A stretch of 40,534 bases of DNA from a virus. The stretch lies in IMG/VR virus record IMGVR_UViG_3300009610_000377, positions 1 to 40,534 of that record. One strand, given 5' to 3'. Every line of letters begins with the position of its first letter. The stretch's first letter is position 1. A model generated the notes under the pieces. It saw only the letters and a list, made by a program, of their open reading frames with translations, was not told where the DNA came from and searched no databases. This document shows, piece after piece, positions 23,611 to 31,584 of the stretch. Position numbers and translations under genes: made by a program.

Positions 23611-24263
23611 TAAGGCTTAGCAACGGGCGTTACAGTAGCAGCATTCTGAGCAGCTTGCAACGCATTCCATCCTGCTATGTTAACTATAGTCCCACAGAAA
23701 GAGCACTTCAAAGCCTTACCAGAAATATCCTTTGCACATCCTGGGCATTCTTGGGTAGCAACGGTTAGTGGCTTGATCAGCCATTCCCTTTGCAGACCTA
23801 AGGCTTTCCCAGCATATCTTTGTATATCAGTTATAAACTTATGCTGTCTGGTCTTAGACCAATCATCGTCTGCTAGCTGGACTAATCGACGAAACCATTC
23901 TGCCTGTTTCTGTATCGCATCCATAATCTGATCATGAAACTCTTCTTTAGCCTCTTCTTTAGTATATTCACCTGATACCCAGAAGATAGCCGGCCGAGCC
24001 AGATAATCAGCAGCTAGCACTGCATTGCAGAGATCTTCAACTACAGACATAGCTATAGTCTCAAGTTTCTCTTCAACCACAAATGAGCCACGATCATGAT
24101 CCATATATACAGGATACGATCCTGATTTTACAACTATCACTTCGATATCTTGCCGCTCTAGCTTAGCCGCAGGAATCTTAAACACCCCAGGCTGCAATCC
24201 AGGCTTTTTCTCATCGATTGGAAACGGGCATGCTGAAATTATAGTACACGCTGGTCCATTCAT
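23610..24263 (-). CDS. virion-region protein with C-terminal zinc ribbon, 217 aa
   Basis: The body is mixed alpha/beta and ends in a clear zinc ribbon, CPGCAKDI followed by CSFCGTIV, at about residues 173-191. A helical Ala-rich tail follows. Zinc ribbons are unusual in this operon position and recur in the portal. The function is unknown. Its start overlaps the stop of the gene upstream. Confidence 0.55.
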   Translation of the reverse strand: MNGPACTIISACPFPIDEKKPGLQPGVFKIPAAKLERQDIEVIVVKSGSYPVYMDHDRGSFVVEEKLETIAMSVVEDLCNAVLAADYLARPAIFWVSGEYTKEEAKEEFHDQIMDAIQKQAEWFRRLVQLADDDWSKTRQHKFITDIQRYAGKALGLQREWLIKPLTVATQECPGCAKDISGKALKCSFCGTIVNIAGWNALQAAQNAATVTPVAKP

Positions 24264-24799
24264 ATCAATATCTTTCCATAACCGATCTGTTCACCAGAGC
24301 CTGCTGTAGATGCGTCTTCAATCTCAGCTCTAAATCTATCATAACTAGCCTGATCTTCAGCCGCAGCCTCTGCTTCAAAATCGGATTTAGTATGTTTCAC
24401 GCCAAACAATATCGATCTGACTATCAACCTAGCAGCTTTGATGTTAGGCACGCCATCCCTACCCCAATCTGTCCATTTGGGTTCATAATGCCCCTGATCG
24501 CTATCAGGCAATTCTTCATTGAGGAGATATACCAACTGCTCTAGCACATAGCCATTAAAATACTTGTATTTGGGCACTTCAGCCGAGCCTAAATATTCTC
24601 TCAATATAATCGGCCCATGCATCTCAGCTTTAATACCCAACCGCTTCTCAACCGATAAGGCAGAATGCGATAGTCGGAATTTAGGTCTGCCTAATAGATC
24701 TTTGCCATAATCCTCAGCCAAGATCTTATTTATCGCCTGTATATGCGGCGGCAGATGATTATTCAACTGCCCCAAAGGCATCTTATCAGTTACGGGCAT
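24260..24799 (-). CDS. hypothetical protein, 179 aa
   Basis: The protein is mixed, with LPPHIQAINKILAEDYG near the start and an Ala/Glu-rich C-terminal helix. No motif recognised. Tight spacing places it in the virion operon between the lysis genes and the adaptor. Confidence 0.5.
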   Translation of the reverse strand: MPVTDKMPLGQLNNHLPPHIQAINKILAEDYGKDLLGRPKFRLSHSALSVEKRLGIKAEMHGPIILREYLGSAEVPKYKYFNGYVLEQLVYLLNEELPDSDQGHYEPKWTDWGRDGVPNIKAARLIVRSILFGVKHTKSDFEAEAAAEDQASYDRFRAEIEDASTAGSGEQIGYGKILI

Positions 24800-24804
24800 T
24801 GTAT

Positions 24805-25425
24805 TTAGTCAGAATACCAAGGTACAATATTGCTAAGAACTTCCACTCCGCCATTAAACTCAGCTTTTAGCCTATACTGAAACGTGCAAGGCCATCGACC
24901 AGGAGCAGGAGTCTCTAGTAGCAATACTGGTGTCATACCATAATCATCCCAAGAGCTTTCTAACGCAAACCGATCAGGCTCTTCAGCAGAATTGGTATTT
25001 ACCTTACCTGCATAAGTCCACTTGAAATCCATTTGCTTCTGGTTGTCTTTCTTCGTCCCAACATTACCAGGCAGCTTTTCAGCAGGAATTTCTTGATTAT
25101 TCTGATCAAACGCAGTACAATCAAAATGCATTCGCTCGCCAACCATCTGAGCATCTGCTGCATTTGGTGATAGCACCCGTTCAAAATGGCCCTTATCATA
25201 TATAGGCCCACCCGACCCACCTTGACGATCACCTTCTAGATAGAAACACTTGGCTACAAGTGTAAAAACCTTCTGATTCTGCGAAGGGACTAGCACAGGT
25301 GGCTGTTCAGGCGGTTTGGTCGGGCTCTGTTCTTTATCCACTGTTCTGATAACCGTAGGAATATCCTGCTTAGAAGCAAGATATAGTTGGATTATACGAA
25401 GGATATCTGCAAAATCAATCTTCAT
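24805..25425 (-). CDS. hypothetical protein with Pro-rich linker, 206 aa
   Basis: Residues 1-25 are helical, 33-48 Pro/Gln-rich (PTKPPEQPPVLVP), and the rest appears beta-rich with several Trp. The linker suggests two domains, perhaps an anchoring helix and a binding domain. It lies just after the M15 peptidase gene. Not recognised. Confidence 0.5.
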   Translation of the reverse strand: MKIDFADILRIIQLYLASKQDIPTVIRTVDKEQSPTKPPEQPPVLVPSQNQKVFTLVAKCFYLEGDRQGGSGGPIYDKGHFERVLSPNAADAQMVGERMHFDCTAFDQNNQEIPAEKLPGNVGTKKDNQKQMDFKWTYAGKVNTNSAEEPDRFALESSWDDYGMTPVLLLETPAPGRWPCTFQYRLKAEFNGGVEVLSNIVPWYSD

Positions 25426-25438
25426 ATCAATACCTTTC

Positions 25439-25804
25439 TTACCACTTAGTACCGGGGTCTAGGGAGAAGTGATTTGCATCATTTCCAGCCTGACCAGATT
25501 TGCAAAACTTGTGCAACGATTCCCAATAATTAACAAGCGGCGTCCATGCTGGATCTGAAGAAAATTTGATATACACACCGAATACAAACAGCGATATATC
25601 AGCCGCTCTGCCCTTTGGATGCAAGCCTTTTAGATTATGAACGTATTGGGCTTGGGTTAGGATTTGCTTTTGGCCCTTGTATAATCTTACAGGATTGATA
25701 TATACTTCCTCAATCTGCAACTCATAGCCCGGCAAGCTGCATCCAAAAGTTATCAACTTGCCCAAGCAGGAGGTAAAGAGGCGTCGTAATTGGCCTTCCG
25801 TCAT
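25439..25804 (-). CDS. M15 family peptidase, endolysin (L-Ala-D-Glu endopeptidase type)
   Basis: The 121-residue protein has the M15 zinc signature: LHPKGRAADISL, with ligands His62 and Asp69, and NHF with His112. A Glu in WESLHKF (about 95) is the likely catalytic base. These enzymes cut the peptide stem of peptidoglycan and serve as endolysins in many phages. No signal peptide is seen, so release through a holin is expected. Two membrane-protein genes lie directly upstream. Confidence 0.8.
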   Translation of the reverse strand: MTEGQLRRLFTSCLGKLITFGCSLPGYELQIEEVYINPVRLYKGQKQILTQAQYVHNLKGLHPKGRAADISLFVFGVYIKFSSDPAWTPLVNYWESLHKFCKSGQAGNDANHFSLDPGTKW

Positions 25805-25992
25805 ATTATACTAAAATAGCTTAATAGCCACAGACATACAGCTATGACTATAACTACGTTAATAATAACCCTAATTCTAGGATCGATTGGTATTGTACTA
25901 AGCAACCATAAAACAACACCTATGACAACTAGAACAATTACCAATCGGATCAGGGAAGCGGCCGGAAATGCAGCGGCTAGCAATATATCCAT
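25801..25992 (-). CDS. two-TM holin-like protein, 63 aa
   Basis: Two TM helices flank a short turn with IPIDPRIRVIINVV, the pattern of the Thivi_2564-type small phage membrane protein (hydrophobic helix, IPxDPxI, hydrophobic helix ending LWLL). The gene overlaps the endolysin start by four bases, the standard holin-endolysin layout. The holin role is inferred from this. Confidence 0.65.
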   Translation of the reverse strand: MDILLAAAFPAASLIRLVIVLVVIGVVLWLLSTIPIDPRIRVIINVVIVIAVCLWLLSYFSII

Positions 25993-26310
25993 TTACCCCT
26001 CTTCCACTATAAGCTCTGAGTTTTCCATACTCTTAGCATGGATATCAGATTCTGCTCTATCAGCAATAGCACGTTTCAGATCTTCAGGATCTCCTGAGCT
26101 TCTAGCCAAGCTTTCTGAAATACCAGCTATCTTTGCAAGCAAAGCCCCTTTAGTCCCATCGACTAGAACTTTGACTTGTTTTGTAACAACAGTATTTTCT
26201 TCTATCTTCTTCTGTAACGTGCTAATAGTCAGCCTACTAATTATCCAAGTTGTAAATGCTGGTATTAAAAGAAGCGCAGCACCTATCAAAGCAACTTTTA
26301 GTTCAGGCAT
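25993..26310 (-). CDS. membrane-anchored coiled-coil protein of the lysis cassette, 105 aa
   Basis: Residues about 5-26 form one TM segment (VALIGAALLLIPAFTTWII), followed by a charged helical domain with coiled-coil potential. It abuts the holin-like gene. It could be a second holin, an i-spanin or an antiholin. An outer spanin partner was not found, so I leave this open. Confidence 0.5.
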   Translation of the reverse strand: MPELKVALIGAALLLIPAFTTWIISRLTISTLQKKIEENTVVTKQVKVLVDGTKGALLAKIAGISESLARSSGDPEDLKRAIADRAESDIHAKSMENSELIVEEG

Positions 26311-26317
26311 TAAAATA

Positions 26318-26351
26318 TATAGGGGGAGAGAGCCTACCCCCTCCCCCTATA
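26318..26351 (-). terminator. GC-rich 11-bp hairpin between capsid and lysis genes
   Basis: TATAGGGGGAG at 26318-26328 pairs perfectly with CTCCCCCTATA at 26341-26351 around a 12-base loop. On the transcribed minus strand it is followed by TATTTTA, a partial U-tract, then the ATG of the lysis-cassette membrane gene. It would be a partial terminator or an mRNA-stabilising end for the very abundant capsid transcript. The U-tract on the plus strand (TTTTTA) is of similar strength. Confidence 0.6.
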
Positions 26352-26357
26352 CCCTTT

Positions 26358-26696
26358 TTAAGCTATATACGAAGGATACCACTTGTTAGTAGCAGGCACG
26401 TATGTAAACACAAGCGCCTTACCAACTACAGCAGTACCGGCCAATGCGATATTAGTCGCAGTGGTCCATGTAAACGCGCCAGTTGGTATCAGAATAATAT
26501 CACCAGAGAACCCAACAAAGGGAACAGTTATTCCGGTTATAGCTAGAGCACCTGTAACCCTATGAATCTTGTGAGTTATTTCTGAACCAACAACCGATCC
26601 CAGAACACCAGCCAGAGATGCTAGGTCTTTTCCAACCGTACCATGTAGCTGAGTACCAGGAGTTACGAAGTTTTGAATATCTACTTCCAGAGCCAT
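26358..26696 (-). CDS. small capsid-associated protein, 112 aa
   Basis: The start lies 10 bases after the capsid gene with GGAGATATC upstream. The sequence is Gly/Ala/Thr/Val-rich beta (GALAITGITVPFVGFSGDIILIP), typical of small decoration or head proteins located after the major capsid gene. No specific family recognised. Confidence 0.5.
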   Translation of the reverse strand: MALEVDIQNFVTPGTQLHGTVGKDLASLAGVLGSVVGSEITHKIHRVTGALAITGITVPFVGFSGDIILIPTGAFTWTTATNIALAGTAVVGKALVFTYVPATNKWYPSYIA

Positions 26697-26705
26697 GATA
26701 TCTCC

Positions 26706-27965
26706 TTAGTATCCAGATGGTACCGTTAAGTTGTCTATGTATGAGCACTTAGCCGGGTTATCTACAAAGAGATTAAACCCACATACCAAGTACATGAGCA
26801 TAGAAGTAACAACGCCACCAGAAGTACCACGAACCTCAAAGATCTTTTTTCCATCAACCTCATGGAAATCAACATCCTTGATCTGTGCTCGACCCCAAAC
26901 ATCAGTTATGAAATCGATCCGCTTCTTATCCCATGCAAAAGACTTCTTTACAGGAGCCCCAGCCATCTGCATTGATTCGCCGAAATACAGATCCAGACCT
27001 TCTTCTCGTGCCTGTTTCTGTATAACACTGACCATCTGACCAAGCTCCTCATACGCCTGAGCCTGGCAAGGATGCATCCATGCAGTCAGAGCCATCTTTT
27101 CATCAATACCTACACGATCACCTAGCTTATTGATAGCACGGCGGGGGAAAGGCAGGGCTAGAGTACCACCAGCATTGACCCTAGATGCTCTGATTTCTGG
27201 GGTTGTAGATCGTGTAAAACCAAGCCACGATCCTGTCGATGCATTATTGTGGTGATACGGAACGCCTAGCAAAGATACGGGCGGGGTTGCAGATACTCCA
27301 GATATGACGATCTTATCAGTCGCCACACCTGCTGCAACGGATGGGAATATATCGACTATCTTGTTTTCATAGTCGATAAAGTTAATAGTACGCTCAGCAC
27401 CGAGCGTCTTGTTAGTAGCTAATGTGATATCGTAGATATTTACAGGCTGGCCGAATCTAAGCAGCTTGGCTCCGAAACCATCAGAATCAAGTGTTAGTCT
27501 ATCGCCACCAGCAGTACCTGTACCTACAGAAAATGTCCCGACAGTAGCCAATACACCTGTACCATCGGTCATGCACAATGCATCAAGGAACCGGCGAAAC
27601 TCATTCATATGTTTCGCCATTAGATCTTTGAAGTTATTTAGAACAGCCTTTCTGGAATCATCAGTTGCCCACTGAGATTTCAGCGTCCATTCCATCGCGT
27701 GCTTGAGATATACTGCGCCGATAACCGCCTTATCATAGCGGCTCGCATCGCCACGTCCCAGATCCCCACCTTCTGGATCAAAATGCCCAGACTTGCCACC
27801 CGGACGGATCTCTAGCGGAATACGCATATCTCTCGCCGAGATAACTTCAACAGGCTTTTTACTTATAAAGCCATAAAACTTATCATCCCTATCAAACAAC
27901 GTCGGAACTCTAGGCCGAACTTTCTCGATCTCTAGAGCCAATACATCAGCTTCCACCTGTGCCAT
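26706..27965 (-). CDS. major capsid protein, 419 aa
   Basis: Length, an operon place directly after an acidic scaffold-like gene, and elements such as KPVEVISARDMRIPLEIRPG and GGDLGRG near the N-terminus fit an HK97-fold major capsid protein. The start has an AGAGAGG ribosome site, part of which lies in a 12-bp hairpin. Codons look regular, as expected for the most abundant virion protein. The fold itself is not proven by sequence. Confidence 0.75.
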   Translation of the reverse strand: MAQVEADVLALEIEKVRPRVPTLFDRDDKFYGFISKKPVEVISARDMRIPLEIRPGGKSGHFDPEGGDLGRGDASRYDKAVIGAVYLKHAMEWTLKSQWATDDSRKAVLNNFKDLMAKHMNEFRRFLDALCMTDGTGVLATVGTFSVGTGTAGGDRLTLDSDGFGAKLLRFGQPVNIYDITLATNKTLGAERTINFIDYENKIVDIFPSVAAGVATDKIVISGVSATPPVSLLGVPYHHNNASTGSWLGFTRSTTPEIRASRVNAGGTLALPFPRRAINKLGDRVGIDEKMALTAWMHPCQAQAYEELGQMVSVIQKQAREEGLDLYFGESMQMAGAPVKKSFAWDKKRIDFITDVWGRAQIKDVDFHEVDGKKIFEVRGTSGGVVTSMLMYLVCGFNLFVDNPAKCSYIDNLTVPSGY

Positions 27966-27971
27966 ATGGCC

Positions 27972-28059
27972 TCTCTAAAAAGTAAATTTACTGGTATGAA
28001 GACTTCTCAAACTTTTTAGAGATTTTTCTTACGCGGCCTAGAGCGCGTTACGACTAGGC
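27972..28059 (-). promoter_or_regulatory. two-hairpin leader of the major capsid gene
   Basis: The 111-base gap upstream of the capsid gene holds two inverted repeats. TCTCTAAAAAGT at 27972-27983 and ACTTTTTAGAGA at 28011-28022 give a perfect 12-bp stem. Its capsid-proximal arm overlaps the beginning of the Shine-Dalgarno (GAGAGG). GCCTAG at 28036-28041 and CTAGGC at 28054-28059 form a second 6-bp stem. The placement suggests translational control or RNase processing between scaffold and capsid mRNAs. Confidence 0.5.
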
Positions 28060-28076
28060 TATCTCCTATAGATATA

Positions 28077-29273
28077 TTACTGCTTTACAGCCACCTTTTC
28101 TCCGAAGAGAAAATCTTTATCGTTTTTATACTTATCCCACGCAACATCCTTACTATCCACTCGGCCTTCTGCAAACCTACCAGCTCTATCTCGATCACGT
28201 TCTATAGCAGGTCTTGCAGCAGGAGCTTTGCCTTGCTTCGCAGCAATATTAGCCCTTACTCCCTGCACAATCCCAGGAATCACAGCTCTAGCCGATGACA
28301 TATAAGCTGCTATCATAGTCTGCTTATAATTATCAGAATACCCACTATTAGCAGCACGTTGTCTTATCATCATCAAGCGAGCTATATGATTCTTATCCGA
28401 TCCCAATTTCTCTTTAACATCATCCATAGCCTGCTTGATAACCATCTTCCTCAAGCCCAGCGGGATGGCATTTTTGGGATCTAACCTCTGTCCAATCTCT
28501 GCTTCTAATGTCTTATCAGTAACTGCTCTAATTCCACTTACAAAGTTCTTAGACAGAACATCATTCAGCTCTTTATTCTCAGCCGCTAGCTTCTCTTTCT
28601 CAGGATCTGGCTGGTTAACTCTCTGCCTGCCATTATCAAACTTAGGCGGCTCTTGGGTGCCGAATATAAATTGAGAAGCGTTTTGAGCTGATAGATATAG
28701 AGCTTTATTCTGATTCTGATGAGCATTGGCTAGCATGGAGTTTAACATGCTAGCAAAGATTGGAGCTACTGCTGATTTGAATAGCTCTGGAGACTTTTCG
28801 TAGACGGTTGGGAGAAAGTTGTCTACAAATACTTTTACAGAAGAAGGCTCAGCTTCATGGATCTTGTCTAAAAAGCTACCCACGTTGCCTTGCAACGTCT
28901 GCTCGACAACATGATCCATCTGTTCCAGACGTTTGTAAGCATTTCTAGCTTCTTCTGGAGTATTAAATACCTCTAAAACCTGAGGCCCAGCAAATAAAGC
29001 CTTGCGCAATCCAGGTATCTGTTTAAAGATATCAGGATGTAGAGCTTTTAGCTGCTTTGCAATTTCAGTCGCAGGCGCGTCGTCTGCATCAGTAGCAACA
29101 TCTGCAACCTTCGTCGGATCTTCTTCAATGACTTCTTCGCCGAGATCTATATCTTGAAAATCAGACGCTCTTATCTCAGGTATATCAGCAGGCGGATCTT
29201 GAGTCTCTGCTATTGGATCGTCTTCTGACAGATCCTCCGCTGTGATCCCGCCGGTATCTTCGCCTTCAGCCAT
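28077..29273 (-). CDS. scaffolding-like protein, 398 aa
   Basis: The N-terminal 70 residues are strongly acidic (EDTGGITAEDLSEDDP), the body is helical, and the C-terminus is basic (AIERDRDRAGRF). An acidic, helical, Asp/Glu-rich protein encoded directly before the major capsid gene is the usual scaffold arrangement. No protease motif is visible. Confidence 0.65.
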   Translation of the reverse strand: MAEGEDTGGITAEDLSEDDPIAETQDPPADIPEIRASDFQDIDLGEEVIEEDPTKVADVATDADDAPATEIAKQLKALHPDIFKQIPGLRKALFAGPQVLEVFNTPEEARNAYKRLEQMDHVVEQTLQGNVGSFLDKIHEAEPSSVKVFVDNFLPTVYEKSPELFKSAVAPIFASMLNSMLANAHQNQNKALYLSAQNASQFIFGTQEPPKFDNGRQRVNQPDPEKEKLAAENKELNDVLSKNFVSGIRAVTDKTLEAEIGQRLDPKNAIPLGLRKMVIKQAMDDVKEKLGSDKNHIARLMMIRQRAANSGYSDNYKQTMIAAYMSSARAVIPGIVQGVRANIAAKQGKAPAARPAIERDRDRAGRFAEGRVDSKDVAWDKYKNDKDFLFGEKVAVKQ

Positions 29274-29331
29274 ACTATCTCACTTTCTTAGACGGATATA
29301 TGAATCGCAGGGTTCAGGTTTTATCTTAGAT

Positions 29332-30858
29332 CTATGGAGCTATGAATCCAGTTATAGTGCATCCAAATGCTGTGGCCGCTGATGGTCTGCAACAAATAGC
29401 ATTGGCAGCAGTAGGTACTAAAGGTGTTTCCGTACCAAAATACATTTCTATATCCATTTGGTTTGTAGTAGTAGCAAGAGTACCCAATTGCCACTTATGC
29501 GTCAAAGCAGTAATACCAGTAACACATGCAGCTCCAGTCCCAAATACTACATCTACAGTCTGAGCAGACGCTGCACCGTTAGATATTGAAACTGAAGTTA
29601 CATATGCACGCAATCCAGCAGCGGGAGCAGCTTGACATTGCGTGGTCACTGTAGCTGTTAACGGAACAAAACATGAAAATCTTCCCGGATGTACCGCTGA
29701 TGGTGTAGCGCCAACATAATCTACTGCTATTGGAGAATATTCAGTCGCTGCTGTAGTATATGCTGTAGTAGTTGGATCTGTTCTTACGCCCCACGCTGCT
29801 ACACCAGTATCACCAGATGTATGCGCAACATCTTCTGCTTTTCCCAGACTAGTCGCGCCGGTTCCTGGTATGACAGCGTTTACAGATGATACCGCTGTTA
29901 CTGTAGATACAGTGGTAACAGTTGTAACCGCTGTCAATGTATCGGCTGGTTTTAACCGCGTTGATAATGCTACGTCGAGATTTGTATTAGTAACTGGAAT
30001 AGCAGCTTGATCCGATGCTAAAACAGTCGGGACTGAATTAGCCATCGTTTTCTGACCAACTGTAGGAGCAGTAGATCCTAACCATGCACCAATGTTACTA
30101 TCTAATCTGCCCCCAACCAACGCTGCTGGTAATTGGGTAGAAGAAACTGGCTGAGTCGCTTGGAAAAACGTTCCTGTTACAGCTATAGGCGTTGTAAAAG
30201 ATACTGGTACAGGGCTGGCTCTCAATTCTGCATCTGTCAATCCACCCCCAGGCCCACCACCACAGCCTAATATACAATTGACTCTTAGTGCATTATTAAC
30301 AGAATCACCAGCATTAACCACGACGCTTCCAGACCAGAAGCGTACTATTGGAAAATTAGTAACTTGATATAGAGTCGGATTAACACTATACAAATCCACC
30401 ATATCAGATGGCGAAGCAGACGCTGCGTATCCAAATATAGCCGCTAGCGTAGCAGTGACAACTAACATACCAGTAATGGTTTTAGTAGCCCTCTTTTTAG
30501 ATTTCTCCTTGGGTATCACTACCCCAAGTTCGATCCTTAAACCATCATATATACCAGCCTCTATCTGTTCTTGATGGATCGGTGCGAAGATTATTTTTAT
30601 CGATCTGTCCGATCTAATTCCGCCGGCTCTTTTGAGCAATATCTGTTCAATCCCGTGCTGCTCTAACTTGTTGACGATATTAGCTTCCAAAGTGCTATCG
30701 ATACCATCAACTGTGGTATAGGCCAGACCAGCAACTTCTTCCAGATAGACCCGATAATCATATCGACTGTTTTCTTCAACTATAACAAAACCAGATTTTC
30801 GCAGCTTGCCCCTAAGAACAGCAGCAGATTCAGAGGTACCGATAATGCTTATTCTCAT
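29332..30858 (-). CDS. fibre-like virion protein with soluble N-terminal domain and internal TM segment, 508 aa
   Basis: Residues 1-120 look like a small alpha/beta domain (ISIIGTSESAAVLRGKLRKSG, Rossmann-like start). A basic stretch (KEKSKKRATK) and one TM or signal-like segment (about 129-147, ending ASA) follow. The remainder is Ser/Thr/Ala/Val-rich with LTDAELRASPVPVSFTTP and VGQKTMANSVPTVLASDQ, motifs recurring in phage appendage proteins. Met131 could be an internal start. The function of the N-terminal part is unknown. Confidence 0.55.
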   Translation of the reverse strand: MRISIIGTSESAAVLRGKLRKSGFVIVEENSRYDYRVYLEEVAGLAYTTVDGIDSTLEANIVNKLEQHGIEQILLKRAGGIRSDRSIKIIFAPIHQEQIEAGIYDGLRIELGVVIPKEKSKKRATKTITGMLVVTATLAAIFGYAASASPSDMVDLYSVNPTLYQVTNFPIVRFWSGSVVVNAGDSVNNALRVNCILGCGGGPGGGLTDAELRASPVPVSFTTPIAVTGTFFQATQPVSSTQLPAALVGGRLDSNIGAWLGSTAPTVGQKTMANSVPTVLASDQAAIPVTNTNLDVALSTRLKPADTLTAVTTVTTVSTVTAVSSVNAVIPGTGATSLGKAEDVAHTSGDTGVAAWGVRTDPTTTAYTTAATEYSPIAVDYVGATPSAVHPGRFSCFVPLTATVTTQCQAAPAAGLRAYVTSVSISNGAASAQTVDVVFGTGAACVTGITALTHKWQLGTLATTTNQMDIEMYFGTETPLVPTAANAICCRPSAATAFGCTITGFIAP

Positions 30859-31139
30859 TCTTTAGATATCCGCTTTATATCCCCAGCGCCAGCAGACAAC
30901 TTGCCCCATGCTAATACAGCATTCATCTGGACTCTGGTATTCTTATCGTCAGCTTCTGCGAATATATAATCCTGCATAGGCTGTATCAATACCTCTGTCG
31001 CAGGATCAGCAGCATCGGTCCTGATGGCTAATACTACATCAGTAGTATTATTAACCTTAAACCCATAACAATCGAACTCTGACTTGATCACTCGCCAATC
31101 AACATCATTCAGAGCTATATTGCTATGCAGAACTTTCAT
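30855..31139 (-). CDS. small virion-operon protein, 94 aa
   Basis: This small beta-rich protein (FKVNNTTDVVLAIRTDA) is coupled by ATGA to the fibre-like gene after it. It has the look of minor head proteins in this location. No family recognised. Confidence 0.5.
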   Translation of the reverse strand: MKVLHSNIALNDVDWRVIKSEFDCYGFKVNNTTDVVLAIRTDAADPATEVLIQPMQDYIFAEADDKNTRVQMNAVLAWGKLSAGAGDIKRISKE

Positions 31140-31140
31140 A

Positions 31141-31584
31141 TTAACTTCTCAGCTTCTCTACAAAGATATTAGTCCTAAATGTATTATCAGCCGCATATGT
31201 ACCCACAATCACATATTTGATCCGCCACGTTTGACCAAAGAATCCATCATAGACTGTATCTAGAGCCAATGTCCCATCAACCGCAGCCAATCTGGCTGGA
31301 GCGGATTGTGCTATGTATTTGCGTATAGACGCAGCTTTCTCAACAGTCGCAGCTAGCACGCCTAGATGGATAACATCCCACCACGATTGTCCATTATCTA
31401 AGCTAGTCTGAAGATAAACATCTATAGTCGTCCCGCCGGCACCTGCAAAGGTCAGAAAGACTTGTAGAGTTATATAACTCGCCTCCTCTTGCCCCATAGC
31501 CTCTATGATCTTTGTAAGAGTACCAGCACCCGGTATCAACCCATCTGGCTGGCCTGGACCGTAATCAAGCAATTCAATCATCAT
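31141..31584 (-). CDS. beta-sandwich virion protein, 147 aa
   Basis: The stretch TLQVFLTFAGAGGTTIDVYL followed by QTSLDNGQSWWDVI is the motif of small phage proteins with a beta-sandwich fold, seen among head and tail accessory proteins. The start overlaps the portal stop. It may decorate the head or attach fibres. This is inference from pattern and place. Confidence 0.5.
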   Translation of the reverse strand: MMIELLDYGPGQPDGLIPGAGTLTKIIEAMGQEEASYITLQVFLTFAGAGGTTIDVYLQTSLDNGQSWWDVIHLGVLAATVEKAASIRKYIAQSAPARLAAVDGTLALDTVYDGFFGQTWRIKYVIVGTYAADNTFRTNIFVEKLRS

